From Anaerolineae bacterium (GTDB lineage Bacteria > Chloroflexota > Anaerolineae > JAFGEY01), in NCBI GenBank assembly GCA_016929205.1, contig JAFGJF010000372.1:1-17328 (forward strand): a stretch of 17,328 nucleotides of DNA. Direction: 5' to 3'. Every line of letters begins with the position of its first letter. Positions within the stretch are counted from its first letter, which is position 1. Of the stretch, positions 1-6,405 are shown in pieces. Below the pieces are notes generated by a model that saw only the letters and a list, made by a program, of their open reading frames with translations, was not told where the DNA came from and ran no database searches. The position numbers and the translations under genes are program-made.

Positions 1-1
1 G

Positions 2-1000
2 TCCACGATCGACAGGTACGTGAATTTTATGGTGCAGGTAGGACGGGGCAACCTGTCTGCCCGGTTGAGCCTGGATAGCTCTGACGGACGATCAGAGAAC
101 GATCCGCTGGTCATCCTGGGCCGTAACCTGAACGCCATGGTCGAGGGCCTGAGCACGATGACGACACAGACGCGGGAAGCGGCGCAGAGCCTGAGTACGG
201 CTGCGGCCGAGATCCTGGCGGCGACGACACAGTTGGCGTCGACGTCCAGCGAACAGTCTTCGGCTGTGGCTCAGGCCTCAACGACGGTGGACGAGATCCG
301 CACCATCGCCGAGCGTGCCGTCGACGTGGCGCGAGAGGTCGCCGATTCGGCGCAGCGCACCGTGCAGGTCTCGGTGGCGGGACAACAAACGGTGCAGGAG
401 ACGATCGGCAGCATGGAGCAGATCCAGGCACGGGTGCAGGTCATCGCCGACAACAGCGTGGCCTTGGCCGAGCAGATGAACCAGATCAGCGAGATCATCA
501 GTTCGGTCAACGATATCGCCACCCAGTCCAACATGCTGGCCCTGAACGCGTCGGTGGAAGCGGCGCGCGCCGGTGAGAGCGGGTCGGGCTTTGCGGTGGT
601 GGCGCTCGAGATGCGCAACCTGGCCGAGCAGTCGCGGCAGGCGACGTCGCAAGTCAAGACGATTCTCAGCGATATCCAGAAAGCGACGATCGCGACGACG
701 ATGGCCACGGAAGAAGGCTCCAAGGGTGTGGCCGAAGGCGTGCGTATGGTCAGCCGGACGCGGGAGACGATCGAACAGCTCTCACAGGCGATCCAGGAAG
801 CGTCCCAGTCGGCGATGCAGGTGGTGGCCGGAGGGCAGCAGCAGGCGACGGGCATGGAGCAGATGGCGGTGACGATGCAGAGCATCAACCAGGCGACGGT
901 GCAGAGTTTGAGCGCCACCCGCCAGGCGGAAAAGGCAGCCCAGAATCTGAACGACCTGGCGCGTGGACTGAACGAGGTGGTGGAGCAGTACAAGGTCTGA
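2..1000 (+). CDS. methyl-accepting chemotaxis protein, 5'-truncated by window edge
   Basis: C-terminal part of a chemoreceptor. The frame is open to the left edge, and the codons before the GTG at 20 continue a HAMP-like sequence, so the true start and any sensor or membrane segments lie outside the window. Counting from the GTG at 20, residues 1-45 are the end of a HAMP domain (GRGNLSARL, then NLNAMVEGL). Residues about 85-300 form the long coiled-coil signalling domain. The conserved hairpin tip that contacts CheA and CheW is at about 164-207 (NDIATQS, LALNASVEAARAGE, GFAVVALEMRNLAEQS). No CheR-tethering pentapeptide is present; the protein ends EQYKV. It stands upstream of cheA and presumably feeds signal to it. 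The family is certain; the ligand cannot be told. Confidence 0.95.
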   Translation, partial: STIDRYVNFMVQVGRGNLSARLSLDSSDGRSENDPLVILGRNLNAMVEGLSTMTTQTREAAQSLSTAAAEILAATTQLASTSSEQSSAVAQASTTVDEIRTIAERAVDVAREVADSAQRTVQVSVAGQQTVQETIGSMEQIQARVQVIADNSVALAEQMNQISEIISSVNDIATQSNMLALNASVEAARAGESGSGFAVVALEMRNLAEQSRQATSQVKTILSDIQKATIATTMATEEGSKGVAEGVRMVSRTRETIEQLSQAIQEASQSAMQVVAGGQQQATGMEQMAVTMQSINQATVQSLSATRQAEKAAQNLNDLARGLNEVVEQYKV

Positions 1001-1061
1001 GACGTGAAATGTAAAGACGTGACGCGTCAAGCATCAGGCATTGGCGCAAGTTTAGCGAGGC

Positions 1062-1117
1062 GTGAAAACGTGAGGGTTCAAAGAGGCCCTACACCATACC
1101 CAACCCTCACGTTTCAC
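1062..1117. repeat. inverted repeat / hairpin in mcp-cheA spacer
   Basis: The left arm is 1062-1078 and the right arm 1102-1117. The 16-nt right arm is fully complementary to the left arm apart from one bulged A, with a 23-nt loop. There is no T tract after it, so a standard intrinsic terminator is unlikely. It could act as an mRNA stabiliser or processing site, or be a repeat-derived structure. Confidence 0.6.
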
Positions 1118-1157
1118 CAATCACAGATCACGGATAGCGAATGAAGAATGACGTATA

Positions 1158-1199
1158 TCACGAATCACGCGTCACGTATCACGAATCACGTTTCACGCA
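1158..1199. repeat. six tandem TCACGNN heptamers
   Basis: TCACG recurs at 1158, 1165, 1172, 1179, 1186 and 1193, exactly every 7 nt, with a varying dinucleotide after each (AA, CG, TA, AA, TT, CA). A 14-nt direct repeat, TATCACGAATCACG, lies at 1156-1169 and 1177-1190. Further out-of-phase TCACG copies occur at 1107 and 1128. The pattern resembles the short tandem heptamer (STRR-like) repeats known from cyanobacterial intergenic DNA. It ends just before the cheA Shine-Dalgarno site. Confidence 0.8.
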
Positions 1200-1212
1200 A
1201 TAGGAGGACACC

Positions 1213-3900
1213 ATGTCCCTCAGTGCAAAAATAAGAGAGCAATTGATCAGCAGTTTCCGGGTCGAGCTGGCCGAGCACGTGCAAACGATGAACGATGGGC
1301 TGCTGTCCGTCGAGCAGGAACGCGTCGAGGCAACCGAGCACCAGGAGACATTGGAAAATGTCTTTCGTGCGGCGCACAGCCTGAAAGGCGCGGCGCGGGC
1401 GGTTGGCGTGACGATGGTCGAGCAACTGGCGCATACGTTGGAGAGTGTCCTCGACGCGCTGCAACACCAGCGCATCGAGCCAACGCCAGAGATGTTTACG
1501 GCGTGTTACACCGCCATCGATGCGATCGAATTGACCCAGGCGGCCTACGAAGCGGGCGAGACGACGCCGCCTTTGAGTGCCTTGCAGGCCGTTGCCGGAC
1601 TGGAACCGTTTGCCAGCAGACAAGCTGACAAGCCAGGTGCACAAAAACCCAAGCCTGAACGACCCAGGCTGTCCAAGGGTGAACCGGATCTGGATGCGGC
1701 GTTAAGCCAGACCGTCAGCGCGTTGATGCGCCAGGTGCAAGAGGAAAAAAGCCAGCAACAGGTGGGAGAATCATCTCGGACAGTGCCGGTGCTGCCACCA
1801 CTGGATTCGCCGTTGGTGGCAGAGCAGACGACGACGGCAGGGCCACCATCAACGACAGCGTCACTGGCGGCAACAGCACCCGGACAAGCGCAAGTGTCGC
1901 TTAATGACAGTGTGCCATCGAACCATGATGGGCCATCCAACAGCGGTATGCTGCCAGGCAGAGATGGATCCAAGCCAAGTGCTGTATCCGCCAACGGGGA
2001 TGAGACGATCCGCGTTCCGGTGAGTAAACTGGATGCGTTGATGGCCCAACTGAGCGAACTGTTGGTCTCCAAGATTCGCATCGAACAGGGGCTGAACCAG
2101 GTGCGCCAGTTCCAGGGACTGCTGGGAGAGTGGCAGAAAGACTGGCTGGAGATGCGCAGCGTTTACAATCGCCTGGTGCGCCAGCAGCAGCACGGTGTAC
2201 TAAGCGACTATCGTATGAAATCGGTCGATGCAATGCGCAGCGATCTGTTCGGCCTGACCCAAGACCGGGCCAAGTCGCTGGCGCACAAAGGGAATGCAAA
2301 CAGCGGCTTTCAGGGCCGTTCTGTTCACGAGCTGCGCGAGTTGAGCAAGGATGTGGAACAGCTCCTGGGCTATGTCGCTGACGGACAGGACCAGCTCTAT
2401 CGTATGGGCGTGCTGGTCAACGACCTGTCGCGCCAGTACGCCAGTGACACGATGCATATGTCGCTGGTGATCGGAGAATTGGAACAAGAGATCAAGCGGG
2501 TGCGGATGCTGCCTCTGAGCACGATCACCGGCACCTTTGGACGGATGGTGCGCGATCTGGCGCATTTGTCCAACAAGGAAGTGGTCCTCGAGATCGTCGG
2601 CGGCGAGACGGAACTGGACAAACAGGTCCTGGAGCAGATCAAAGACCCGTTGATCCATCTGCTGCGCAATGCGGTGGACCACGGGATCGAACCGCCCGAG
2701 GTGCGCAAGGCGATGGGCAAGCCGCCTACCGGTACGATCACCCTCAGGGCCGAGCAGGCAGGCAAAGACGTCGTCCTGTCGATATCGGATGATGGACGCG
2801 GTCTGGACTTTGATGCCATCCGCCAGGTCGTGGGGCGCAAGCGTGGCGTCGATGCCCAGGCGCTGAGCGAAGCGGAACTCAAGGAAGCGATTTTTACCGC
2901 TGGCATTTCGACCAGTCCGATCATTACCGACATCTCGGGAAGGGGCGTGGGGCTGGACGTGGTGCGGCGCAATATCGAAACGCTGCACGGGGTGATCGAC
3001 CTCGAGTCGGAGCCTGGTTGGGGGACGACCTTCAAGTTGACTCTACAGTTGGCCTTGACCAGTTCGCGGGGGTTGATGGTGCGCGCGGGCGGGGAATTGT
3101 TGGCCATTCCAATCAAAAACGTCGAGTGGATCGCCCGTTACCATCCAGAAGAGATTGTCTCCTTGGAGGGGCAGGATACCGTACGTTATAACAATCGTCC
3201 GTTGACGCTGGTGCGGTTGAGTGACGTGCTCGAGCTCCCAGACGTCGAAAGTCAGCACGATCAAGACAGCGTATTGGTGGTCATCCTGGCCGGAGCCGAG
3301 CGGCGAATGGCCTTCGCCGTCGATGATCTGGTGGATGAGCAAGAGGTGGTGATGAAAGGGTTGGGCCAGCAACTTGCGCGGGTGGGCGGTATCGCCGGAG
3401 CGACGGTGCAGGGTAACGGTCAGGTCGTGCTGATCCTCAACGTCGCCGATTTGATCAAGATGGCGATGAAGGAAAAACGTCGATCGGTGCTCGATATGTT
3501 GAACGCGACGGCTACGTCTGTCGCGGAACGTACGCAGCGTCGCATCCTCGTCGTCGACGATTCGATCACGACGCGGACGTTGGAAAAGAACATTCTGGAA
3601 GCGGCAGGCTATACAGTGCAACTGGCTACCGATGGACGAGAAGCGTTGAACGTAATGGCGACGGGAGGGATACCGGATTTGATCGTGTCGGACGTGGCGA
3701 TGCCGAGGATGAACGGATTCGATCTGACGCGGCAGGTCAAAGAGGATTCACAAACGACAAATGTGCCGGTGATCCTTGTGACATCGCTGGATTCGGTGGA
3801 AGACAAAACGCAGGGCATCGAGGCTGGTGCGGATGCGTACATTGTCAAGAGTAGTTTCGATCAGCAGAATCTACTGGAAACGATAGAGCAGTTGATATGA
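1213..3900 (+). CDS. cheA: hybrid chemotaxis histidine kinase CheA with C-terminal receiver
   Basis: Sensor kinase core of the cluster, 895 aa. The start is fixed by AGGAGG at 1202-1207. Hpt (P1) domain at about 1-110 with phospho-acceptor His55 (FRAAHSLKGAAR). A Pro/Ser/Thr/Gln-rich linker at about 138-262 replaces a recognisable P2 domain. The dimerisation region, about 265-435, is much longer than the usual ~65 residues of P3. The ATPase follows, with N-box Asn486 and His490 (LLRNAVDHG), G1 box DDGRG 526-530 and G2 box GRGVGLDVV 577-585. CheW-like domain at about 612-755. Receiver at 776-895 with Asp782/Asp783, phospho-acceptor Asp827, Thr857 and Lys879. All catalytic residues are present, so the kinase should be active. 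The tethered receiver resembles FrzE/PilL-type hybrids and may act as phosphate sink or output. Confidence 0.96.
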   Translation: MSLSAKIREQLISSFRVELAEHVQTMNDGLLSVEQERVEATEHQETLENVFRAAHSLKGAARAVGVTMVEQLAHTLESVLDALQHQRIEPTPEMFTACYTAIDAIELTQAAYEAGETTPPLSALQAVAGLEPFASRQADKPGAQKPKPERPRLSKGEPDLDAALSQTVSALMRQVQEEKSQQQVGESSRTVPVLPPLDSPLVAEQTTTAGPPSTTASLAATAPGQAQVSLNDSVPSNHDGPSNSGMLPGRDGSKPSAVSANGDETIRVPVSKLDALMAQLSELLVSKIRIEQGLNQVRQFQGLLGEWQKDWLEMRSVYNRLVRQQQHGVLSDYRMKSVDAMRSDLFGLTQDRAKSLAHKGNANSGFQGRSVHELRELSKDVEQLLGYVADGQDQLYRMGVLVNDLSRQYASDTMHMSLVIGELEQEIKRVRMLPLSTITGTFGRMVRDLAHLSNKEVVLEIVGGETELDKQVLEQIKDPLIHLLRNAVDHGIEPPEVRKAMGKPPTGTITLRAEQAGKDVVLSISDDGRGLDFDAIRQVVGRKRGVDAQALSEAELKEAIFTAGISTSPIITDISGRGVGLDVVRRNIETLHGVIDLESEPGWGTTFKLTLQLALTSSRGLMVRAGGELLAIPIKNVEWIARYHPEEIVSLEGQDTVRYNNRPLTLVRLSDVLELPDVESQHDQDSVLVVILAGAERRMAFAVDDLVDEQEVVMKGLGQQLARVGGIAGATVQGNGQVVLILNVADLIKMAMKEKRRSVLDMLNATATSVAERTQRRILVVDDSITTRTLEKNILEAAGYTVQLATDGREALNVMATGGIPDLIVSDVAMPRMNGFDLTRQVKEDSQTTNVPVILVTSLDSVEDKTQGIEAGADAYIVKSSFDQQNLLETIEQLI

Positions 3901-3906
3901 GTCCAA

Positions 3907-3977
3907 AGTTGCAGGTTGAAAGTTGAGAGTTGAATGCAAGATGTGTTCTAACTTTCAACGTTCAACTGGAAACTGAA
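3907..3977. repeat. converging heptamer repeats forming a long hairpin
   Basis: The left side reads as four RGTTGNN heptamers at 3907-3934 (AGTTGCA, GGTTGAA, AGTTGAG, AGTTGAA). The right side reads as four AACNNNN heptamers at 3950-3977 (AACTTTC, AACGTTC, AACTGGA, AACTGAA). Arms 3915-3931 and 3950-3966 pair over 17 positions, with 15 Watson-Crick pairs, one G-U and one mismatch, around an 18-nt loop. There is no T run after it. It fills nearly the whole cheA to receiver-gene spacer and shares the 7-nt period, but not the sequence, of the array before cheA. Confidence 0.75.
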
Positions 3978-3978
3978 T

Positions 3979-3982
3979 GGAG
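3979..3982 (+). promoter_or_regulatory. ribosome binding site choosing the ATG at 3989
   Basis: GGAG lies 6 nt before the ATG at 3989. The earlier in-frame ATG at 3977 sits in the last repeat heptamer, overlaps this site and has no good Shine-Dalgarno of its own, so 3989 is preferred. Confidence 0.6.
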
Positions 3983-3988
3983 TTTGAT

Positions 3989-4441
3989 ATGGGTGAGTCC
4001 AAGACGGCATTGATTGTAGAGGACAGCCGGGTGCAGGCAACGCATGTGGGTCAGTTGTTGATCGAAGTGGGGCTGCAGGTATTGTATGCCGGCGATGGCC
4101 TGGAAGGAGTGCAAAAAGCGCAGCGCTACCATCCAGACATCATTATTCTCGATCTAGAGATGCCACGAATGCATGGCCTGGAAGCGTGCCGGCGGCTCAA
4201 GCAAGATGCACGTACAGCCGACATCCCGATCGTGATGCTCACCTCGCACGCCGACGAAGCGGTGATGGTGTTGGAAGGGATCGAGTTGGGAGCGATCGAC
4301 TTTATTCCCAAAGACGGCTTTGCCGACGTGGTCTTGGTCGAAACGCTTCGCCAGTTGCATTTGCTGCCGAATGGCACTCCTACCGCAGATGCGGAGGCGC
4401 ACCTGGTCGAAACGAGCGAAAATATGAGTATGGTGGGCTAA
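3989..4441 (+). CDS. CheY-like single-domain response regulator (first copy)
   Basis: Receiver protein of 150 aa from the preferred ATG (154 aa if the ATG at 3977 is used). Acidic residues Glu11-Asp12, phospho-acceptor Asp55 (ILDLEMPRMHG), Thr85 and Lys108 are all present, so it should accept phosphate from CheA. After Lys108 the sequence is PKDGFADVVLVETL instead of the common KPF, and the same motif recurs in the second receiver protein of this operon. The last ~25 residues are a short tail without a DNA-binding domain. It lies 88 nt after cheA and its TAA overlaps the cheB ATG by one base. Its target could be a motor, a pilus or another output; the sequence does not say. Confidence 0.93.
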   Translation: MGESKTALIVEDSRVQATHVGQLLIEVGLQVLYAGDGLEGVQKAQRYHPDIIILDLEMPRMHGLEACRRLKQDARTADIPIVMLTSHADEAVMVLEGIELGAIDFIPKDGFADVVLVETLRQLHLLPNGTPTADAEAHLVETSENMSMVG

Positions 4442-5592
4442 TGTCAACCAAGATCAAGACCGGCCCAATCCGGGTGGTGGTCGTCGACGATTCTTTGAGC
4501 GTGCGCGAGCTGCTGGTAGCGTTACTGCACAACTCGGAAGGGATGCAGGTGGTGGGGGTAGGCTCGAACGGCGAAGAAGCGGTGCGCTTGGTCCATCGGT
4601 TGCGACCAGACGTGGTGACGATGGACGTGCTGATGCCCAAGATGGACGGATTGGAAGCGACGCGGCGGATTATGTGCGAGGTACCGACACCGATTGTCGT
4701 GGTGACGGCCAATATGATGCGCGCGGACATCGACCTGACCTTTGAAGCACTGCAGGCCGGCGCGCTGACCGTGATCCGCAAGCCTGGTCTGAACGATCCT
4801 GAGAACTGTGAAAAGCTGGTCCAGACCGTGTGTCTGATGTCGGGTGTGCCGGTGATTCATCATTGGGGACGCGATCGCCTGCCTGGCACATCGACAGGGG
4901 CGGCCAAGAGCGCAATGGAAAAAGCGGGCGCGGAGGTGTCACTGACACGCTTTAGCCCGGGGTTGTCATCCGGTTTGAGACAGGCGCTGAAAGGGCGGGA
5001 TGTCCGGATCATTGGCATCGGCTCCTCGACCGGAGGTCCGGCTGCACTGGCCAAGGTGCTGAGACCACTGCCGGCAGATTTTGCGATACCGATTCTGGCT
5101 GTGCAGCATATCACGCCTGGCTTTGTCAGCGGACTGGCCGAATGGCTGGACAAAGAGACAGCCTTACACGTGAGCATTGCCGGACCGGGCGACACGCCGC
5201 AGCCGGGCACGGTGCTTTTTGCTCCGGATGATTATCACATGGAACTGAATGCGTGGGGCGTGGTCGAGTTGAATCGTGAACCGCCCTATGCCGGGCTGCG
5301 GCCTTCGGCAAACTATCTGTTCCATTCATTGGCCCGGAACTATGGCGTGCGTGCGGCAGGAGTGATCTTGACCGGGATGGGAGACGATGGCGTAGAGGGG
5401 TTGGTGGCGCTGCATCGATCCGGGGGGGTGACGTTGGCGCAAGATGAAGCGAGTTGTGTGGTGTACGGGATGCCTCGCGAGGCCGCCGCCCGCGGCGCAG
5501 TCGACCAGGTGATGCCCTTGGAGTTGATTGCGTTGAGCCTTGAGCAACTCGATGCTAAAAGAGTGCCGCGTCGGGAGGCAAGTCATGGGTAA
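4441..5592 (+). CDS. cheB: CheB-type receptor methylesterase/glutamine deamidase
   Basis: 383 aa. It removes methyl groups from receptor glutamates and resets adaptation in the cytoplasm. N-terminal receiver at about 10-130 with Asp16/Asp17, phospho-acceptor Asp62 (TMDVLMPKMDG), Thr89 and Lys114. After a linker, the CheB esterase domain is at about 188-370 with the expected triad: Ser196 in GSSTGG, His223 in VQHITPGF and Asp316 in TGMGDDG. The start is chosen at the ATG overlapping the stop of the preceding gene by one base; open sequence upstream in this frame only reads through the receiver gene. No cheR is seen in the window and would be expected nearby if methylation is used. Confidence 0.96.
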   Translation: MSTKIKTGPIRVVVVDDSLSVRELLVALLHNSEGMQVVGVGSNGEEAVRLVHRLRPDVVTMDVLMPKMDGLEATRRIMCEVPTPIVVVTANMMRADIDLTFEALQAGALTVIRKPGLNDPENCEKLVQTVCLMSGVPVIHHWGRDRLPGTSTGAAKSAMEKAGAEVSLTRFSPGLSSGLRQALKGRDVRIIGIGSSTGGPAALAKVLRPLPADFAIPILAVQHITPGFVSGLAEWLDKETALHVSIAGPGDTPQPGTVLFAPDDYHMELNAWGVVELNREPPYAGLRPSANYLFHSLARNYGVRAAGVILTGMGDDGVEGLVALHRSGGVTLAQDEASCVVYGMPREAAARGAVDQVMPLELIALSLEQLDAKRVPRREASHG

Positions 5593-5956
5593 CAAAACGA
5601 TGGATATCTGTAACAGTCTGGACATTATCTCTGCTCGAATGGCTGTCCGACAACTGGCTCGCACCGTCGGCTTGAGGACGATGGATCAAGCACGAATTGC
5701 CCTGGCGACGTCGTCGCTGGCACAAGCTATGGGTATGGATAATGGGCACAAGGGACAGGTCGATATCGAAAGCTGTACAAAGAGCGAGTGCGTAGGTGTC
5801 AAGGTGGTGTGCACGGCCAACGTAGGCGAGGACGAGGATACGCCGCGCTTTGGCGACGCACGGTGGATGGTCGATGATTACGAGATCGTTCGTATCTCGC
5901 CCGTCCAGCTTCGGGCCACCATTGTAAAGTGGATAAATGGTAGGAGCGTGGGATGA
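5585..5956 (+). CDS. RsbT-like (GHKL) regulatory protein with degenerate ATP-binding boxes
   Basis: 123 aa. The start at 5585 is set by GGGAGG at 5573-5578, and the gene overlaps the cheB end by 8 nt. Residues 7-40 (DIISAR, RTVGLRTMDQARIAL) and the C-terminal end (DDYEIVRIS, LRATIVKWI) fit the RsbT-type anti-sigma/switch kinase pattern as I remember it. The parts that bind ATP do not fit. Where RsbT has an SELARN N-box, this protein has TSSLAQAM (42-49). Where RsbT has DxGPGI, it has ANVGEDED (78-85). The glycine-rich lid is reduced to PRFGDAR. I infer a pseudokinase-like binding protein that kept the fold and lost catalysis. It could be a partner-switch adaptor between CheA/CheY signalling and a STAS or phosphatase partner elsewhere. 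The family call is moderately sure; loss of activity is inference. Confidence 0.72.
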   Translation: MGNKTMDICNSLDIISARMAVRQLARTVGLRTMDQARIALATSSLAQAMGMDNGHKGQVDIESCTKSECVGVKVVCTANVGEDEDTPRFGDARWMVDDYEIVRISPVQLRATIVKWINGRSVG

Positions 5957-6357
5957 ACAACACCCAAACTGTGGCACGAAAAACGATACTTGTTGTTGAA
6001 GACAGCTCCACCCAATCCCTGCACCTGCGAGCGCTGTTGGAAGATGCGGGTGTGGGTGCGATTGTCGCCAACAATGGCTTTGAGGGGGTCCAGATGGCCC
6101 AAGTTTTGCGTCCCGATCTGATCGTGCTTGACGTTCAAATGCCGGGCATGAACGGGCTTCAGGTCTGTGAGGCACTCAAGCAGATCAAGGAGACGTGCGA
6201 CATTCCGATCATTATGCTCACCCGGCACGACGACCCCGAAATGGTTGCATTGGGTATGCAATCGGGGATCACGGATTACATTCCCAAAGACGCCTTTGCC
6301 GATGTGGTTTTGATCGAGACGCTCAAAGAGATGGAGATCATTCCGCACACAGTGTGA
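5953..6357 (+). CDS. CheY-like single-domain response regulator (second copy)
   Basis: 134 aa. Starts at the ATG of an ATGA overlap with the RsbT-like gene, with AGGAG at 5942-5946. Glu16-Asp17, phospho-acceptor Asp60 (IVLDVQMPGMNG), Thr90 and Lys112 are present. It is a close paralogue of the receiver protein at 3989-4441: both have a VEDS motif, FEGVQ/LEGVQ, and PKDxFADVVLxETL after the conserved lysine. The two copies suggest a division of labour, for example output versus phosphate sink as proposed for PilG/PilH-type pairs, but nothing here shows which is which. Confidence 0.93.
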   Translation: MNNTQTVARKTILVVEDSSTQSLHLRALLEDAGVGAIVANNGFEGVQMAQVLRPDLIVLDVQMPGMNGLQVCEALKQIKETCDIPIIMLTRHDDPEMVALGMQSGITDYIPKDAFADVVLIETLKEMEIIPHTV

Positions 6358-6393
6358 GCACCCATGTCGCTCAAGATGAGGACGCTACAAGTT

Positions 6394-6397
6394 GGAG
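6394..6397 (+). promoter_or_regulatory. ribosome binding site favouring the GTG at 6406
   Basis: GGAG lies 8 nt before GTG 6406. The in-frame ATG at 6364, 6 nt after the previous stop, has no visible Shine-Dalgarno and could only be used by translational coupling. Confidence 0.5.
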
Positions 6398-6405
6398 AAA
6401 CTAGA

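Larger units (their letters stand above)
1001..1212. other. mcp-cheA spacer with hairpin and heptamer repeats
   Basis: Non-coding 212-nt spacer. It holds a TGACGCGTCA palindrome (1020-1029), a long imperfect hairpin (1062-1117) and an array of TCACGNN heptamers (1158-1199) that ends just before the cheA ribosome binding site. I saw no convincing -35/-10 pair and no hairpin followed by a T run, so mcp and cheA are probably co-transcribed. Confidence 0.6.

Noticed and set aside
271..993. 240-codon open frame on the - strand
   Set aside because: It is antisense to the chemoreceptor coiled coil, with Ser/Cys/Ile-rich composition and no family resemblance; the + strand protein is unmistakable.
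1062..1117. Intrinsic terminator after mcp
   Set aside because: The stem is strong but no run of T follows on either strand.
1158..1199. Possible CRISPR array
   Set aside because: Seven-nucleotide periodicity with no 20-40 nt repeats or spacers and no cas genes.
4186..4440. Upstream extension of the cheB frame
   Set aside because: These 85 codons overlap the receiver gene completely and are Arg-rich; the ATG at 4441 gives the standard CheB N-terminus.
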